From the NCBI RefSeq assembly GCF_009857445.1, contig NZ_WWCN01000006.1:248001-312000 (forward strand): 64,000 nucleotides of DNA, in the 5' to 3' direction. The stretch comes from Duganella flavida. GTDB taxonomy: Bacteria > Pseudomonadota > Gammaproteobacteria > Burkholderiales > Burkholderiaceae_D. This document shows, in pieces, positions 35,041 to 45,709 of this stretch; within the stretch, counting starts at the first letter, position 1, and each line of letters starts with the position of its first letter. Below the pieces are notes generated by a model. It made no database searches, had not been told where the DNA came from, and saw nothing but the letters and a program-made list of their open reading frames with translations. A program made the position numbers and the translations under genes.

Positions 35041-36480
35041 ATGAAACTGACTTCTTCCCTCGTCTGGCTGCGCCGCGACCTGCGCGTTTTCGATCATGTG
35101 GCCTTGCAGCAGGCCTTACTGGCCAGTGAAAAGGTGTATTGTGTTTTTATCTACGACACAACCATCCTTGACACGCTACCGCGACGCGACCGCCGCGTTG
35201 ACTTCATCCACGCCAGCATCGCCGAGGTAGCGGCGGAGCTGGAACAACTGGGCGGCCACCTGATCGTGCGGCATGGCGATCCGGTCGAACAGATCCCCGC
35301 GCTGGCGGCGGAACTGGGCGTGCAGGCCGTGTTCTGCAATCACGATTATGAACCGCAAGCGATGGCGCGCGACGCCACGGTGGACAGCGCCCTGCAAGCA
35401 GCCGGGCGCAAGTTCTACAGCTACAAGGACCAGGTGATTTTCGAGCGCAGCGAAGTGCTGTCGCAGACCGGCGGCGTGTTCTCGGTGTTCACGCCGTATA
35501 AAAACGCGTGGTTGAAAAAGCTGGCGGCCGACCTGTCGGTGCTGGCGCCGTACAACATCGAGCCCCATGCGGCGCGTCTGGCGCCACCGCCCTCGCCCGC
35601 TCCGGCGCTGCCGACGCTGGCCGATCTGGGCTTCGAGCCTAGCAACCTGGCCGAGCTGAAAATCCCGACCGGCATGTCCGGCGCGGCACAATTGTTCGAA
35701 GACTTTTTAACGCGCATCTCCGATTACAACGTGGCACGCGATTTCCCTTCGGTGAAGGGACCGTCGTATTTGTCGATCCACTTCCGCTTTGGCACGCTGT
35801 CGGTGCGCCACATGGTGCGCACAGTGCTGGATTTGCAGGAGCGCGGCGTTGGTGGCGAAGGCGCTGCCGTGTGGCTGTCGGAACTGATCTGGCGCGAGTT
35901 CTACGCCATGATCCTCTACCACCATCCGCACGTGGTGGGCGCTTCCTTCAAGCCGGCCTACGATGCCATCGAATGGGAAACCGGGCCGGAGGCCGACGAA
36001 GCCTTTGCCGCATGGTGCGAAGGCCGCACCGGCTATCCACTGGTGGATGCGGCCATGCTGCAATTGAACCAGACCGGCTATATGCATAACCGCCTGCGCA
36101 TGGTGACAGCGTGCTTCCTGATCAAAGACCTCGGCATCGACTGGCGTCGCGGCGAGGCATATTTCGCGCTGCATTTGAATGACTTTGACCTCGCCTCCAA
36201 CAACGGCGGCTGGCAGTGGGCTTCGTCCTCCGGTTGCGATGCGCAGCCCTACTTCCGTATCTTCAACCCGGTGACACAATCGGAGAAGTTTGACGGCGAA
36301 GGGAAATTCATCCGTCGCTACCTGCCGCAGTTGAAGGAGCTAAGCAAGAAGGAGATCCACGCGCCGTGGCTGGCGCCACGCATGCTGGCGCCAGACTATT
36401 GGCCGCCTGTCGTGATGCACGACGAAGCGCGCAAGCTCACGCTTGAGCGCTACGAGGTGGTCAAGAAACCTGCTGCTTAA
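35041..36480 (+). CDS. phrB: Deoxyribodipyrimidine photolyase
   Basis: 479 residues. N-terminal antenna domain (SLVWLRRDLRVFDHVALQQAL, YCVFIYDTTILD) and C-terminal FAD domain (FPSVKGPSYLSIHFRFGTLS, ELIWREFYAMILYH, TGYPLVDAAMLQLNQTGYMH, then NNGGWQWASSSGCDAQPYFR). The motifs fit a class I CPD photolyase using FADH- and an antenna cofactor to repair UV dimers. The 3' end overlaps the convergent chpA gene by 20 bases. Confidence 0.95.
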   Translation: MKLTSSLVWLRRDLRVFDHVALQQALLASEKVYCVFIYDTTILDTLPRRDRRVDFIHASIAEVAAELEQLGGHLIVRHGDPVEQIPALAAELGVQAVFCNHDYEPQAMARDATVDSALQAAGRKFYSYKDQVIFERSEVLSQTGGVFSVFTPYKNAWLKKLAADLSVLAPYNIEPHAARLAPPPSPAPALPTLADLGFEPSNLAELKIPTGMSGAAQLFEDFLTRISDYNVARDFPSVKGPSYLSIHFRFGTLSVRHMVRTVLDLQERGVGGEGAAVWLSELIWREFYAMILYHHPHVVGASFKPAYDAIEWETGPEADEAFAAWCEGRTGYPLVDAAMLQLNQTGYMHNRLRMVTACFLIKDLGIDWRRGEAYFALHLNDFDLASNNGGWQWASSSGCDAQPYFRIFNPVTQSEKFDGEGKFIRRYLPQLKELSKKEIHAPWLAPRMLAPDYWPPVVMHDEARKLTLERYEVVKKPAA

Positions 36481-39400
36481 GGAAGCCAATGATCGCCTCC
36501 AGCAGCACGTCTTCCTGGAACGGTTTGCCGAAGTAGGCGTTCACGCCCAGCTCCAGTGCGACGTTGCGGTGTTTATCCGCGCTGCGTGAGGTGATCATGA
36601 TGATCGGGATCTCGCGCGTACGCTCGTCACCGCGTACGTTTCGGGTGAGGTCGAAGCCGTCCATGCGCGGCATCTCGATATCGACCAGCATCAAGGCTGG
36701 CCGCATTTCCTGCAACTGTTCCAGCGCGTCCACGCCATCCTTGGCCAGCAGCACGCGGTAGCCTTCACGTTCCAGCAGGCGCTGGGTCACGCGGCGCACG
36801 GTCAGCGAATCGTCCACCACCATGATGGTGCGGCCTTGCTGCGCCGGCGCGGCAGGACTGTCGGCAGCCGCCTGCGCGTACTGCGCCTTCACTTCCGGGT
36901 GATGTGCCAAGTGCTGCGACAGCGCCACCGGATTCAAAATCAGCACGATATCGCCAGTGCCCAGCACCGTGGCGCCGGCAATGCCCACCATCCGCGACAG
37001 CTGTGGGCCGATGTTCTTGATCACCACCTCGCGGTTGCCCAGCACTTCGTCCACCTGCAAAGCCAGTTTGTCATTGCCGTTCTTGAGCATCATCACCGGC
37101 GATGAGCGCTGCACCGGCGGCTGCGCCGGATCGCCCAGCAAGGTAGGCAGGTACTGCATGCCATTGCTGCGCGCTTCGGCCAGCGCATGCTCTTTCATTT
37201 GCAGCACTTGCTCGACCAGGATGGCCGGCAGCGCGTAGGTCTTGCCACCAGCAGCCAGCACCACTACCTGCGTGACGGCCAGCGTCAATGGCAGTCGGAT
37301 GGTGAAGCGCGTGCCTTGACCGGGCACCGAATGCAGGTCCACGCGACCGCCCAGTGCTTGCGCTTCCGACTGCACCACGTCCATGCCGACGCCGCGTCCA
37401 GACAGCTCGGTCAGCGCTTCGGCGGTGGAGAAGCCGGGTTCGAAAATCAGGTCGGCGATTTGGGCGTCGGTGGCTGGTTCGTCCTGGTCCAGCAGGCCGA
37501 CGCTGATGGCTTTGGCCTTGATGCGCTCCAGATCGAGGCCGCCGCCGTCGTCGCTGAAGGCAATGACGACTTCATTGCCTTCTTGCGCCACCTGCACCAG
37601 AAGTTCGCCGGTTTCGTTTTTACCGGCGGCGCTGCGAACGTCGCGTGCTTCCACGCCGTGGGCGATGGCGTTGCGCAGCAGGTGCTCGAATGGCGCGGCC
37701 ATGCGTTCCAACACGCTGCGGTCCACTTCCACGTTGCTGCCACGGATATCGAGGTTGACGCGCTTGTCGACGTCCTTGGCGCTTTGGCGGGCGACGCGGA
37801 AGAGGCGTTCGGAGATGCTGGCAAACGGCACCATGCGCACGCGCATCAGGTCACGCTGCAGGTCGCGCGTCAGGCGCGCTTGCTGCGTCAGGTCGCCGTG
37901 GGCGTTGTCAACGCTGCGGGTCAGGCTTTCATGGAAGCTGGCGACGTCGTTGACGCTTTCGGCCATCATGCGGGTGAGTTCTTGCAGGCGCGTGAAGCGG
38001 TCAAATTCCAGCGGATCGAATTCGCGCTCGCTGGAGACGGCCATGCGCGAGGCGATTTGCGATTCGGCTTGCATCTCGACTTCGCGCAGCTGGCGGCGCA
38101 GGCGGGCGAGATTGTCGGAGAAGTCGGCCAGCGAGTTGCGCAGGGTGCCGACTTCATTTTCAAGCTTGGAGCGCGAAATCGAGACTTCACCGGCTTGCGT
38201 GACCAGGCGATCAAGGATGTCGGCGCGCACGCGGACCAGCGGGGCTTTGACGCCGGCTTGCGCGTCGTCGCCGGTGGTCGGATGCGCGGCCACCGGCGCG
38301 GCTGCGGCAGGCATCGCGTCAGCCGTTGCGCCAGCGCCGCTGCCTTGCGTCAGTGGCGCGGCTTCGTTGCTGCCATCAGTCGGCGTGGTGATGCTACCGG
38401 CCGGGCCGGTAACGGCTGCGGCTTGCAGTGCGTTCGGGTTCTGCAGCTGTTCGAACAGGAGCAGCGCATGGTCGTAGTGTGCCAGTAGTTCATCGAAAGC
38501 GTGCGGCGTGGCGGAGCCGGCGTGCACCATATTTTCGATGTGGGTTTCGATTTCGTGGCAGTGCTGGCCGAGGCGCATTGCGCCGGCCATGCGCGCGCTG
38601 CCCTTCACGGTGTGCAGGAGGCGCAGCAGGCTTTGGGCGTGCGTGGTGTCGGTTGGCGTGTGCTGCCAGGCGCGCAATGCCTCGCCCACTTGCGGCAACA
38701 GATCGGCGCCTTCTTCGAGGAAGACCGGCAGCAGGTCGGCGTCCAGTTCATCGTGGAAGATGGCGGGAGCGGCGGCCAGGATTTCCGGTTCGGCCGGCGC
38801 CAACGCGATAATTTCGGCGTCCGGTTCCAACAGCGGTTCAGCAGCGATAGGCGGCAGCTCTTCGGTGACAGGCGCGGGCTCCGGTGCGGGCGCGGGGGCG
38901 AGCGGTTCGGCGATTTTTAGTGGCGGCTCGGCGAAGGCGTCGTCGAAGGCGGCGTTGAATAGATCGTCGATGCCGTCGTCGACATGCACTTCCGGCTTTT
39001 TCTTCAACGCCGGCGCGCTCGGCGCGTCGGACTCCGGCACGGTGCCGCTGATGGCGTTGTAGGTTTCGCGGAACAGCTGGTCCAGTGGCGATTCCTGCGA
39101 TTCTTGCACCGGCTGCGGCGTATGCAGTTCGTCCATCGTTTCGGCGACCAGGTCATCGAGACGCGACTCGATCTCGTTGCTGGCTGCCGGTGGCGTCACC
39201 ATCAGCTCATCGCGCAGGCCATGCAGTGCGCCGATCAACTCCGGCTGCGCTGGCGACAGTTCGCCAGCAGCAAAGCCCTGCAGCATCTGGCGGATGCGCT
39301 GGACGGTGAAGTCCAGCAGGTCATGCTGCGCCTGATCCAGATGCGGTGCGGGCGGCAGCAGCACTTCCAGCGTGCTTTCCAGCGCCAGCGCCAGTTCGCG

Positions 39401-42034
39401 CAGGGATTTGAAGCCGACCGTGCCCGAGGTGCCGGCCAGCGTGTGCGACGCCGCCAGCGCTTCCGGATTCACAGGACGGCGCGGCTCGTGGCGCCATTCG
39501 CCAAAGTCGGTTTCCAGCTTGCGTACCAGATCGTCGGATTCGTGCAGGTAGATGTTGTACAGCGGCAGGGGGATTTCCATGCCGCCGATCAGTTTCACGT
39601 TGTCGTCGCGCGGGACGGATGGCGCGATGGTCGGGAATTCGATCACATTTCCCTGGGCGACGAGCGGCGGTGAGGCCGGTGCGTCCGCAGGCGGCTCATC
39701 TGCGGCGAGCGAAGCGGGCTCGATGTCGACGACGTCGAGCGGTGGCTCGTCAGCTGCGGGCGGCGCAGGCTCGGTGGCGGTGGGAGCGGTGGCGGATGGG
39801 GCGAGGTCTGGTTCGCTGCCGTCTTGCACGCGCGCGGCGGCGGCGATCAGGGCGTCGGCATTGCGGGCCGAGACACCGTTGGCGACCAGCTCCGCTACCC
39901 AGGCGCTCATTTCTTGCGAAGCGCCGTTCAGCAGCTCATACAGCGCATCCGTGGCCGGGCGCGCATCGGCCAACCACACGTTCATCACCTTCTCGATCGC
40001 ATAAGCAGCGTCGGCAAACTGGTTCAGGCCCACCATGCGCCCACTGCCCTTCAGCGTGTGGAAGGAACGGCGCAGTATGGTCAGATGCTCCTCCGTGCGC
40101 GCCAGCGGCAAGGTCTCGCCAACGAACACCAGCACTTCCTGCGCCTCGGAGATGAAGATCTCCAGCAGTTCCGCCTCCACCGCTGCATCGCTGGATGCAG
40201 GCGGCGGCGCTTCCACCGGCATCGCCACCGGCGCGGGCGCAGGCACCTGCTCTTCCAGCACCGGTATCGAATCCGACGCCGCCATCTTCTTGAACGGCAC
40301 CGAACGGAAGGTGCCATGCGCTGCATCGAACGCAAAGCGCTCACGCGCACCGGCTGCATTCTGCGCCAGCATATCGACAAAGAATCCCAGCGCGCCGACG
40401 TTCTGCGCGATGTCATCCAACACCTTCGGCTCGTGCGATGGATCGCCGTCGCCATGCGCCAAGGCCTGCACCGACGACTTTACATGCTGCGCGGCGCGCA
40501 TCGCGTCGTCCTGGTCCAGCACCGCCAGCGCGCCTTGCAGCTGGTGCAGCACCGGATCCAGCTCCAGCAAGGCCGGACGCTTGGACGGATCGGCGTAGTA
40601 ATCGTCCAGCACCTTCTCCACCTGGCGCAGGCCGGTTTTCATTTCCATCGCCAGCGCAACGACGGTGTCGTCCTGCTGCATCTGGCGCGCCAGGCCTTTT
40701 TGCCATTGCGCCGGTTCGGGCGGCGTTGCGCCGGACACCAGCGCCAGCAAGCGTGCGCCGATGGTGTCGGCATGGGCAGCGAAATCGCCGGGCAGGTGGC
40801 GGATATGCTGCAGGCCGTGTTCTGCGAACAGCAAGGCGGTGGCCATTTCCAGCGCCAGTTCTTCGCTGCGGCCCGCCGATACGGCTTTGCGCGCGACATC
40901 TGCCAGCTGACGCAGCAAGGTGCCCAGTGCTGGCAAATTCAGTTTGTCAGTGTCGCCAGCCACGTCGTGCAACGCGGAGTCGAAAGCGGCGTCCAAATCG
41001 GGATCGATTTCGGCGTTGGCGAGGCGGTCCCAATTGGCTTTAGCCTGCACGATGCCGGTTTTGGCGCGTTCCAGCGCTTCGGCGTCAATTTGGCCATAAC
41101 GGCGCGTTGCGTAATCGCTTGGCGCCAGGCCGTCCAGCGCGTAGGCCTTGCGCACTTGCTGCACTGTTGGCGATGCGGATTCCGCGCCGGCGGTGGCGAT
41201 GAAGAACAGCGCGTCGCGCAGCATGGCTTCCGGCTGCGCGGCCTCGCCCTGGCTCAGGCGGCGGATTTGCAGGTTGATGAGGCCAAACAGCTGCTTGACA
41301 TACAGGCCGCCGGGCTGCTGGCCATCGGCCACCAGTTCGGCGAAGGACTGCATGGCGAGCCAGAAGGCGCGAGCCTGGCCATCCTGCTGCGCGTCGGCCA
41401 CCAGCTTGATGGCCTCCAGCAGTGCGTCCGCATCGCCAGCGCCTTTCAGGTACGGCAGCAGCGCGCGCTCGAAGCGTTGGCGGAAGGCCGCGTAGTCCGG
41501 CGCGGCGGGCGTGGCATCGGCGGCATCGTCAGCATCAGCGACAGCAGCCAGCGGCAAGGCGACTGGCTGCGACAAATCGGGATAGAACAAATCCGCCGGG
41601 TGGATGCGCTCCACGCCCATCATCTCCTGCACCGCGCGGTAGTACGGGAACAGCTTTGCCGGCTGCGACGACGCACCTTCCAGCAGCTCTTCCAGATACT
41701 CCACCAGCGCCTGATACAGCTGCGCCACCGTCTCCGCATGATCAGTGCTGCACTTCAGCGTGCCCGCCTTGAAGCGGTCCAGCGCCGCCTCGGCCACCTC
41801 GGTCATCAGGCTCACGCCCTCCACGTCCACCATCTGCAGCGCGCCGTGCGCCTGGTGCAAATGCGACTTCGCATGCTGCAGCTGCGTGGCCTGATCTTCC
41901 GGCGCCCGTCCGCCCGCCTCGAACAGCGCAGTGCGCGAACGTGCCAGCGACTCGCGAATTTCCACCATCACCCACGACAAGGGGCCGGTGTCCAATGGCG
42001 GTTGCTGAGGAGTCGAAAAATCAGTTGTGGTCAT
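36461..42034 (-). CDS. chpA: Hybrid chemosensory histidine kinase of the Pil-Chp system (ChpA/PilL type)
   Basis: 1857 residues. Several Hpt modules: a degenerate one near the N-terminus (HQAHGALQMV, His60/63), then canonical sites at His659 (SFHTLKGSGRMVG), His864 (SHTLAGTSGTVGF) and His1141 (LHTVKGSARMAG), joined by Pro/Ala-rich linkers. Then CheA dimerisation, ATPase (LLRNAIAHGVEARDVR, GRGVGMDVV), CheW-like and C-terminal receiver (MVVDDSLTVRRVTQ ... LVDIEMPRMDG) domains. It passes phosphate to PilG/PilH to control type IV pilus twitching. P. aeruginosa ChpA has eight transfer modules; this has fewer visible. It is last in the operon after pilJ. Confidence 0.94.
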   Translation of the reverse strand: MTTTDFSTPQQPPLDTGPLSWVMVEIRESLARSRTALFEAGGRAPEDQATQLQHAKSHLHQAHGALQMVDVEGVSLMTEVAEAALDRFKAGTLKCSTDHAETVAQLYQALVEYLEELLEGASSQPAKLFPYYRAVQEMMGVERIHPADLFYPDLSQPVALPLAAVADADDAADATPAAPDYAAFRQRFERALLPYLKGAGDADALLEAIKLVADAQQDGQARAFWLAMQSFAELVADGQQPGGLYVKQLFGLINLQIRRLSQGEAAQPEAMLRDALFFIATAGAESASPTVQQVRKAYALDGLAPSDYATRRYGQIDAEALERAKTGIVQAKANWDRLANAEIDPDLDAAFDSALHDVAGDTDKLNLPALGTLLRQLADVARKAVSAGRSEELALEMATALLFAEHGLQHIRHLPGDFAAHADTIGARLLALVSGATPPEPAQWQKGLARQMQQDDTVVALAMEMKTGLRQVEKVLDDYYADPSKRPALLELDPVLHQLQGALAVLDQDDAMRAAQHVKSSVQALAHGDGDPSHEPKVLDDIAQNVGALGFFVDMLAQNAAGARERFAFDAAHGTFRSVPFKKMAASDSIPVLEEQVPAPAPVAMPVEAPPPASSDAAVEAELLEIFISEAQEVLVFVGETLPLARTEEHLTILRRSFHTLKGSGRMVGLNQFADAAYAIEKVMNVWLADARPATDALYELLNGASQEMSAWVAELVANGVSARNADALIAAAARVQDGSEPDLAPSATAPTATEPAPPAADEPPLDVVDIEPASLAADEPPADAPASPPLVAQGNVIEFPTIAPSVPRDDNVKLIGGMEIPLPLYNIYLHESDDLVRKLETDFGEWRHEPRRPVNPEALAASHTLAGTSGTVGFKSLRELALALESTLEVLLPPAPHLDQAQHDLLDFTVQRIRQMLQGFAAGELSPAQPELIGALHGLRDELMVTPPAASNEIESRLDDLVAETMDELHTPQPVQESQESPLDQLFRETYNAISGTVPESDAPSAPALKKKPEVHVDDGIDDLFNAAFDDAFAEPPLKIAEPLAPAPAPEPAPVTEELPPIAAEPLLEPDAEIIALAPAEPEILAAAPAIFHDELDADLLPVFLEEGADLLPQVGEALRAWQHTPTDTTHAQSLLRLLHTVKGSARMAGAMRLGQHCHEIETHIENMVHAGSATPHAFDELLAHYDHALLLFEQLQNPNALQAAAVTGPAGSITTPTDGSNEAAPLTQGSGAGATADAMPAAAAPVAAHPTTGDDAQAGVKAPLVRVRADILDRLVTQAGEVSISRSKLENEVGTLRNSLADFSDNLARLRRQLREVEMQAESQIASRMAVSSEREFDPLEFDRFTRLQELTRMMAESVNDVASFHESLTRSVDNAHGDLTQQARLTRDLQRDLMRVRMVPFASISERLFRVARQSAKDVDKRVNLDIRGSNVEVDRSVLERMAAPFEHLLRNAIAHGVEARDVRSAAGKNETGELLVQVAQEGNEVVIAFSDDGGGLDLERIKAKAISVGLLDQDEPATDAQIADLIFEPGFSTAEALTELSGRGVGMDVVQSEAQALGGRVDLHSVPGQGTRFTIRLPLTLAVTQVVVLAAGGKTYALPAILVEQVLQMKEHALAEARSNGMQYLPTLLGDPAQPPVQRSSPVMMLKNGNDKLALQVDEVLGNREVVIKNIGPQLSRMVGIAGATVLGTGDIVLILNPVALSQHLAHHPEVKAQYAQAAADSPAAPAQQGRTIMVVDDSLTVRRVTQRLLEREGYRVLLAKDGVDALEQLQEMRPALMLVDIEMPRMDGFDLTRNVRGDERTREIPIIMITSRSADKHRNVALELGVNAYFGKPFQEDVLLEAIIGFLKQQVS

Positions 42035-42043
42035 GCTCGGCCT

Positions 42044-44359
42044 TTAAGCGATGCGGAATCGCGCCACGGAGTTCTTCAACTCCTGCGCCAGCACCGATAA
42101 CTTGTGAATCGATTGTGCGGTTTGCTGGGTGCCGTCCTGCGCCTGCTCGGTCACCGCAAGAATATGCTGGATGTTGTGCGCCACGCCGGACGCCGACGTC
42201 GCCTGCTGCCCGGTCGCCAGCGAGATCCCGGAAATCAGCTCGGCCAAACGGTTGGACACCTGCGAAATATCATGCAGCGCCGCCCCCGCCGCGTCGGACA
42301 GGCGCGCACCTTCCACCACGCCCTGCGTCGATTTTTCCATCGCCGCCACCGCGTCGTGCGTATCGGTCTGAATCGTGCGCACCAGCGCGCCAATCTGCTT
42401 GGCCGCTTCGGCCGAACGCTCTGCCAGCCGTTGCACCTCTTCCGCCACCACCGAGAAGCCGCGCCCCGCCTCGCCGGCCGATGCAGCCTGGATCGCCGCG
42501 TTCAGCGCCAGCACGTTGGTCTGTTCCGTAATGTCCGAAATCAGCTCGGTGATCTCGCCAATCTCCTGCGACGATTCGCCCAACCGCTTGATGCGCTTGG
42601 AGGTATCCTGAATCTGCTCGCGAATCTCGTGCATGCCCTTGATGGCGTTTTCCACCGCCGTCGAACCTTGGCGCGCCGCCGCCACCGACTGCCGCGCCAC
42701 ATCGGCCGACTCGCTGGCCGAACGCGATACGTCGGTAATCTCGTTGGCCATCTTGACGACGGTGGACGACGCATCCTGGATCTCGCGCGACTGCTGCTGC
42801 GACGCCGCCAGCAAATCGCTGGAAATGCTTTGCGCATGGGTGGACGCCTTGGTCACCTGCTCTGCGGTTGCCGTCACCCGTCCCACCAGACCGCGCAACT
42901 CTTCTACCGTGTAGTTGACCGAATCCGCAATCGCGCCGGTGATGTCTTCGGACACCGTGGCCTGCACCGTCAAGTCGCCGTCCGCCACTTCCTGCAACTC
43001 GTTCATCAGGCGCAGAATCGCCGCCTGATTCTGATCGTTCATCGACTTGGCTTCTTCTTCCTTGGTCTGCGCCTGCTGGCGCATGGCGTCCGCCTCTTGA
43101 CGGCGGCGTTCCGCGCCGCGCGTGCGGTTGTTCGAATCCATCAGCAGTACACGGCCGATGGCGGCCGCCGACACCAGCGTCAGCATGCCGCCCGCCACCA
43201 TCAACCAGAAGGTGATATCGAGCGAATCCTGATTCTCGCGATAGACCTGCTGCAGCAGGCCCAAACGCTGGCGCAGCGCCTCGTTGTCATTGAAGATCAG
43301 CTGTTCGGCCGCTTTGGCCGCGTTGAATTTGTCGAGCTTCTCCAGCACCACCGCTACCAGCTTCTGATACACCTCGAAAGAGCTTTGCAGTTCAGTGAAC
43401 TTCACCCGCAGGTCCGGCTCGCGCACTGCGCCCAGGCCTTGCTGCGGGCTGCCATTAAGGAAGCCGTCGATGGTGTTGCGGAATACCGTGGTGTCGCGCC
43501 CCAGCTGGAACGCCGTCTCCGCGCTGATGCCGCCGGCGGTGAGGAATTCACCGGCGCTGCGGTTCATGCGCTGCGTCAGCATGGTCAGTTTGCCCAGTGC
43601 CGCGATCTCGCGTGCCGAGGCGCCGCGCTGCACTTTGAGGTTGATGATGTCCTCGGTGCGCAGCAGCAGGTCAGGCGACATCTCGTTCAGTTTTTGCAGC
43701 GTCTTGTCCATGCCGCTCAGGTCCGACTTGAGCGTGAGAATGGTACCGGCTGCGAGATCGGTTGCGGTCCACTGCTTGCGCGCGGCCGCCACCACAATGG
43801 CTATGTTCGAGCGCGGCTCGCCGATCGAGCGGCCCTGATACTGGCCGCCGCTGGTCATCAGCTTGATGTCGTTAGTGAGTTCTTTACGGCTTTCCTCCAG
43901 TTGGCGAAAGCCCTCGGCGCTGCCTTGCACCGCATTCGGTGCGGCCTTGCCGATGCGCTGCGAGTGCATCAGCGCATCGCTGGCAACCTGGGTTTGCGCC
44001 GAACGGTTGGCGCCCTGCATGGTGTTCAGCGCAACGAACACCGCGCTCAGACCCAGGGAGACCGCCAACGCGGTGGACAGCACGCTCAATTGGCGCTGCG
44101 CCGGCAGGTGGCCGATCAATGGCAGTTTGAAACCGGGGCCGGTATCGACTGGCTCGGAAGTGCTGCGGCGGCGGCCCAGCGCATCGCGCAGGCGCAGCGG
44201 GGCGTCGCTTTCATCCGCTTCTGCCGGCGGCGCAGGCGGCATAGCACCGGTGGCGGCTGTGGCAGTATGCAGGAACTGCGAGTCGCCAAACTCTGAATTT
44301 GCTGCTGCATCTGGTGCGGCACTCCGGCTGCCGCGCGAGAAAATACTCTTAAAAGCCAT
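42044..44359 (-). CDS. pilJ: Methyl-accepting chemotaxis protein PilJ
   Basis: About 771 residues from ATG 44359, which has GGAGAGGG upstream; an extension to 44461 overlaps pilI and is not favoured. Two membrane helices ([20 protein letters not shown] and [18 protein letters not shown]) bracket a PilJ-type sensor with two helical repeats. The cytoplasmic part has a HAMP-like region and the signalling hairpin [20 protein letters not shown]. PilJ senses pilus-related surface cues for the Chp kinase. The spacer to chpA is 9 bases. Confidence 0.92.
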   Translation of the reverse strand: MAFKSIFSRGSRSAAPDAAANSEFGDSQFLHTATAATGAMPPAPPAEADESDAPLRLRDALGRRRSTSEPVDTGPGFKLPLIGHLPAQRQLSVLSTALAVSLGLSAVFVALNTMQGANRSAQTQVASDALMHSQRIGKAAPNAVQGSAEGFRQLEESRKELTNDIKLMTSGGQYQGRSIGEPRSNIAIVVAAARKQWTATDLAAGTILTLKSDLSGMDKTLQKLNEMSPDLLLRTEDIINLKVQRGASAREIAALGKLTMLTQRMNRSAGEFLTAGGISAETAFQLGRDTTVFRNTIDGFLNGSPQQGLGAVREPDLRVKFTELQSSFEVYQKLVAVVLEKLDKFNAAKAAEQLIFNDNEALRQRLGLLQQVYRENQDSLDITFWLMVAGGMLTLVSAAAIGRVLLMDSNNRTRGAERRRQEADAMRQQAQTKEEEAKSMNDQNQAAILRLMNELQEVADGDLTVQATVSEDITGAIADSVNYTVEELRGLVGRVTATAEQVTKASTHAQSISSDLLAASQQQSREIQDASSTVVKMANEITDVSRSASESADVARQSVAAARQGSTAVENAIKGMHEIREQIQDTSKRIKRLGESSQEIGEITELISDITEQTNVLALNAAIQAASAGEAGRGFSVVAEEVQRLAERSAEAAKQIGALVRTIQTDTHDAVAAMEKSTQGVVEGARLSDAAGAALHDISQVSNRLAELISGISLATGQQATSASGVAHNIQHILAVTEQAQDGTQQTAQSIHKLSVLAQELKNSVARFRIA

Positions 44360-44394
44360 ACACCCTCTCCGGATTAGTGTTTGCCTGCTATGCG

Positions 44395-44901
44395 CTATAC
44401 GAGTCCTACCTGCACGAAACGCGGTTCCTGCACCAGCTGCGCCAGATCGATGCGCAGCCATTGTTGTCCTTCGCTGTCGCGGAATTCATCGTCCGCCACC
44501 GCTTCCATCTCGGCCAGCTTGCGCAGGCCAAGTACACGCTCGACCAGCAGCGCGCAGTTGAATCCCAGTCCCGGCGCAAACGTAATCAGGCGGCGCTCGG
44601 CGGGCGCCGCATCGCCTGCGCTGCGCTGCTGGTAACGCGCCAAATCAATCACGCCGGTCAAATGGCCGCGGATATTGGCCAACCCCAGATACCAGTCCTG
44701 CGTCAGCGGCACCGGCGTGGTCGCCTGCAGCGGCACGATCTCGCTGATCTGGGTCAGGTCCAGCAGGCATAAACGCCCACCGATCATCACGCCCAGTTCA
44801 CGCCCGCCCTCTGCCGCGCCAGTCTTGGCGGCCTGCATGCGCTCCAAAAGCTGCACCTGGTATTGGCGCAGGCGGCTGCGGCGTTCCGGGACGGTCGCCA
44901 T
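44395..44901 (-). CDS. pilI: CheW-like adaptor PilI
   Basis: 168 residues of the CheW fold: [39 protein letters not shown] and the C-terminal [18 protein letters not shown]. It couples PilJ to ChpA. It starts two bases after the pilH stop. The order pilG-pilH-pilI-pilJ matches the pseudomonad and xanthomonad twitching chemosensory operon. Confidence 0.92.
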   Translation of the reverse strand: MATVPERRSRLRQYQVQLLERMQAAKTGAAEGGRELGVMIGGRLCLLDLTQISEIVPLQATTPVPLTQDWYLGLANIRGHLTGVIDLARYQQRSAGDAAPAERRLITFAPGLGFNCALLVERVLGLRKLAEMEAVADDEFRDSEGQQWLRIDLAQLVQEPRFVQVGLV

Positions 44902-44903
44902 GG

Positions 44904-45269
44904 TTAGCCGAGGGCCGCGATCTTGGCCAGCAGTTCGGCCGGATCGACCGGCTTGACCAGGTAATCCTTGGCGCCCTGGCGCAGCGCCCAGATGCGGTCC
45001 GTTTCCTGGCTCTTGCTGGAGCAGATGATGATCGGCACATCCTTCAGTTCTGGATCGCGGGCGATCGAGCGTGTAACCTGGAAGCCGTTCGCACCGGGCA
45101 TCACCACGTCCATCAGGATCAGTTCCGGCTTTTCGGCCTTAAGCTTTTCCAGCGCTTCCTCGCCGCTGACCGCGACCGACACAGTGTAGCCGCTGCGGGT
45201 CAGGATGTCGCTCAGGTAGTAGCGCTCCGTGGCCGAATCATCGACGATGAGAATTCTTTGTATGGCCAT
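44904..45269 (-). CDS. pilH: Twitching motility response regulator PilH
   Basis: 121 residues, single receiver domain. ILIVDDSATERYYLSDILTR gives the acidic pair; phospho-acceptor Asp lies in ELILMDVVMPGANGFQVTR; the switch Ser/Lys are in IIICSSKSQETD and DYLVKPVDPAELL. No output domain. PilH works with PilG to control pilus extension and retraction. Confidence 0.93.
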   Translation of the reverse strand: MAIQRILIVDDSATERYYLSDILTRSGYTVSVAVSGEEALEKLKAEKPELILMDVVMPGANGFQVTRSIARDPELKDVPIIICSSKSQETDRIWALRQGAKDYLVKPVDPAELLAKIAALG

Positions 45270-45287
45270 ATATCCCCCTGCGGCTTT

Positions 45288-45683
45288 CTATTCTGGTGTA
45301 GCGACAGCGCCGCCGGTGTGCTCGCGCACCGCCGTCAGCAGGCTGTCCTTGGTAAATGGTTTGGTCAGGTAGGCGACTGCGCCCACCATGCTGCCACGCG
45401 CACGGTCGAACAAGCCATCCTTGGAGGACAGCATCAACACTGGCGTGGCATGGAATTTTGCACTCTTTTTAATCAGGGCGCAGGTTTGGTAGCCATCGAG
45501 ACGCGGCATCAGAATGTCGCAGAAGATCAGCGCCGGATGATGGTCGTTGATCTTGGCGAGGGCGTCGAAGCCGTCTTCAGCCAGCACCACCTGGTAGCCG
45601 GCCTGGGTCAAAAAGATCTCGGCCGAGCGACGAATGGTGCTGCTGTCGTCGATCACCATGATTTTCAGAGCAGTTGTCGTCAT
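45288..45683 (-). CDS. pilG: Twitching motility response regulator PilG
   Basis: 131 residues, single receiver domain: IMVIDDSSTIRRSAEIFLTQ, phospho-acceptor region ALIFCDILMPRLDGYQTC, then VLMLSSKDGLFDRARG and AYLTKPFTKDSLL, all PilG-like. First receiver gene of the pil unit, 18 bases before pilH and 26 bases after rubredoxin. Confidence 0.93.
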   Translation of the reverse strand: MTTTALKIMVIDDSSTIRRSAEIFLTQAGYQVVLAEDGFDALAKINDHHPALIFCDILMPRLDGYQTCALIKKSAKFHATPVLMLSSKDGLFDRARGSMVGAVAYLTKPFTKDSLLTAVREHTGGAVATPE

Positions 45684-45709
45684 AGTCGCAAGGCCGGTGG
45701 GCGCCTCAA

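Noticed and set aside
39824..44296. Long open frames (758 and 730 codons) opposite chpA and pilJ
   Set aside because: Same reason: complements of Ala/Gln/Leu-rich coding sequence, no start context, no domain.
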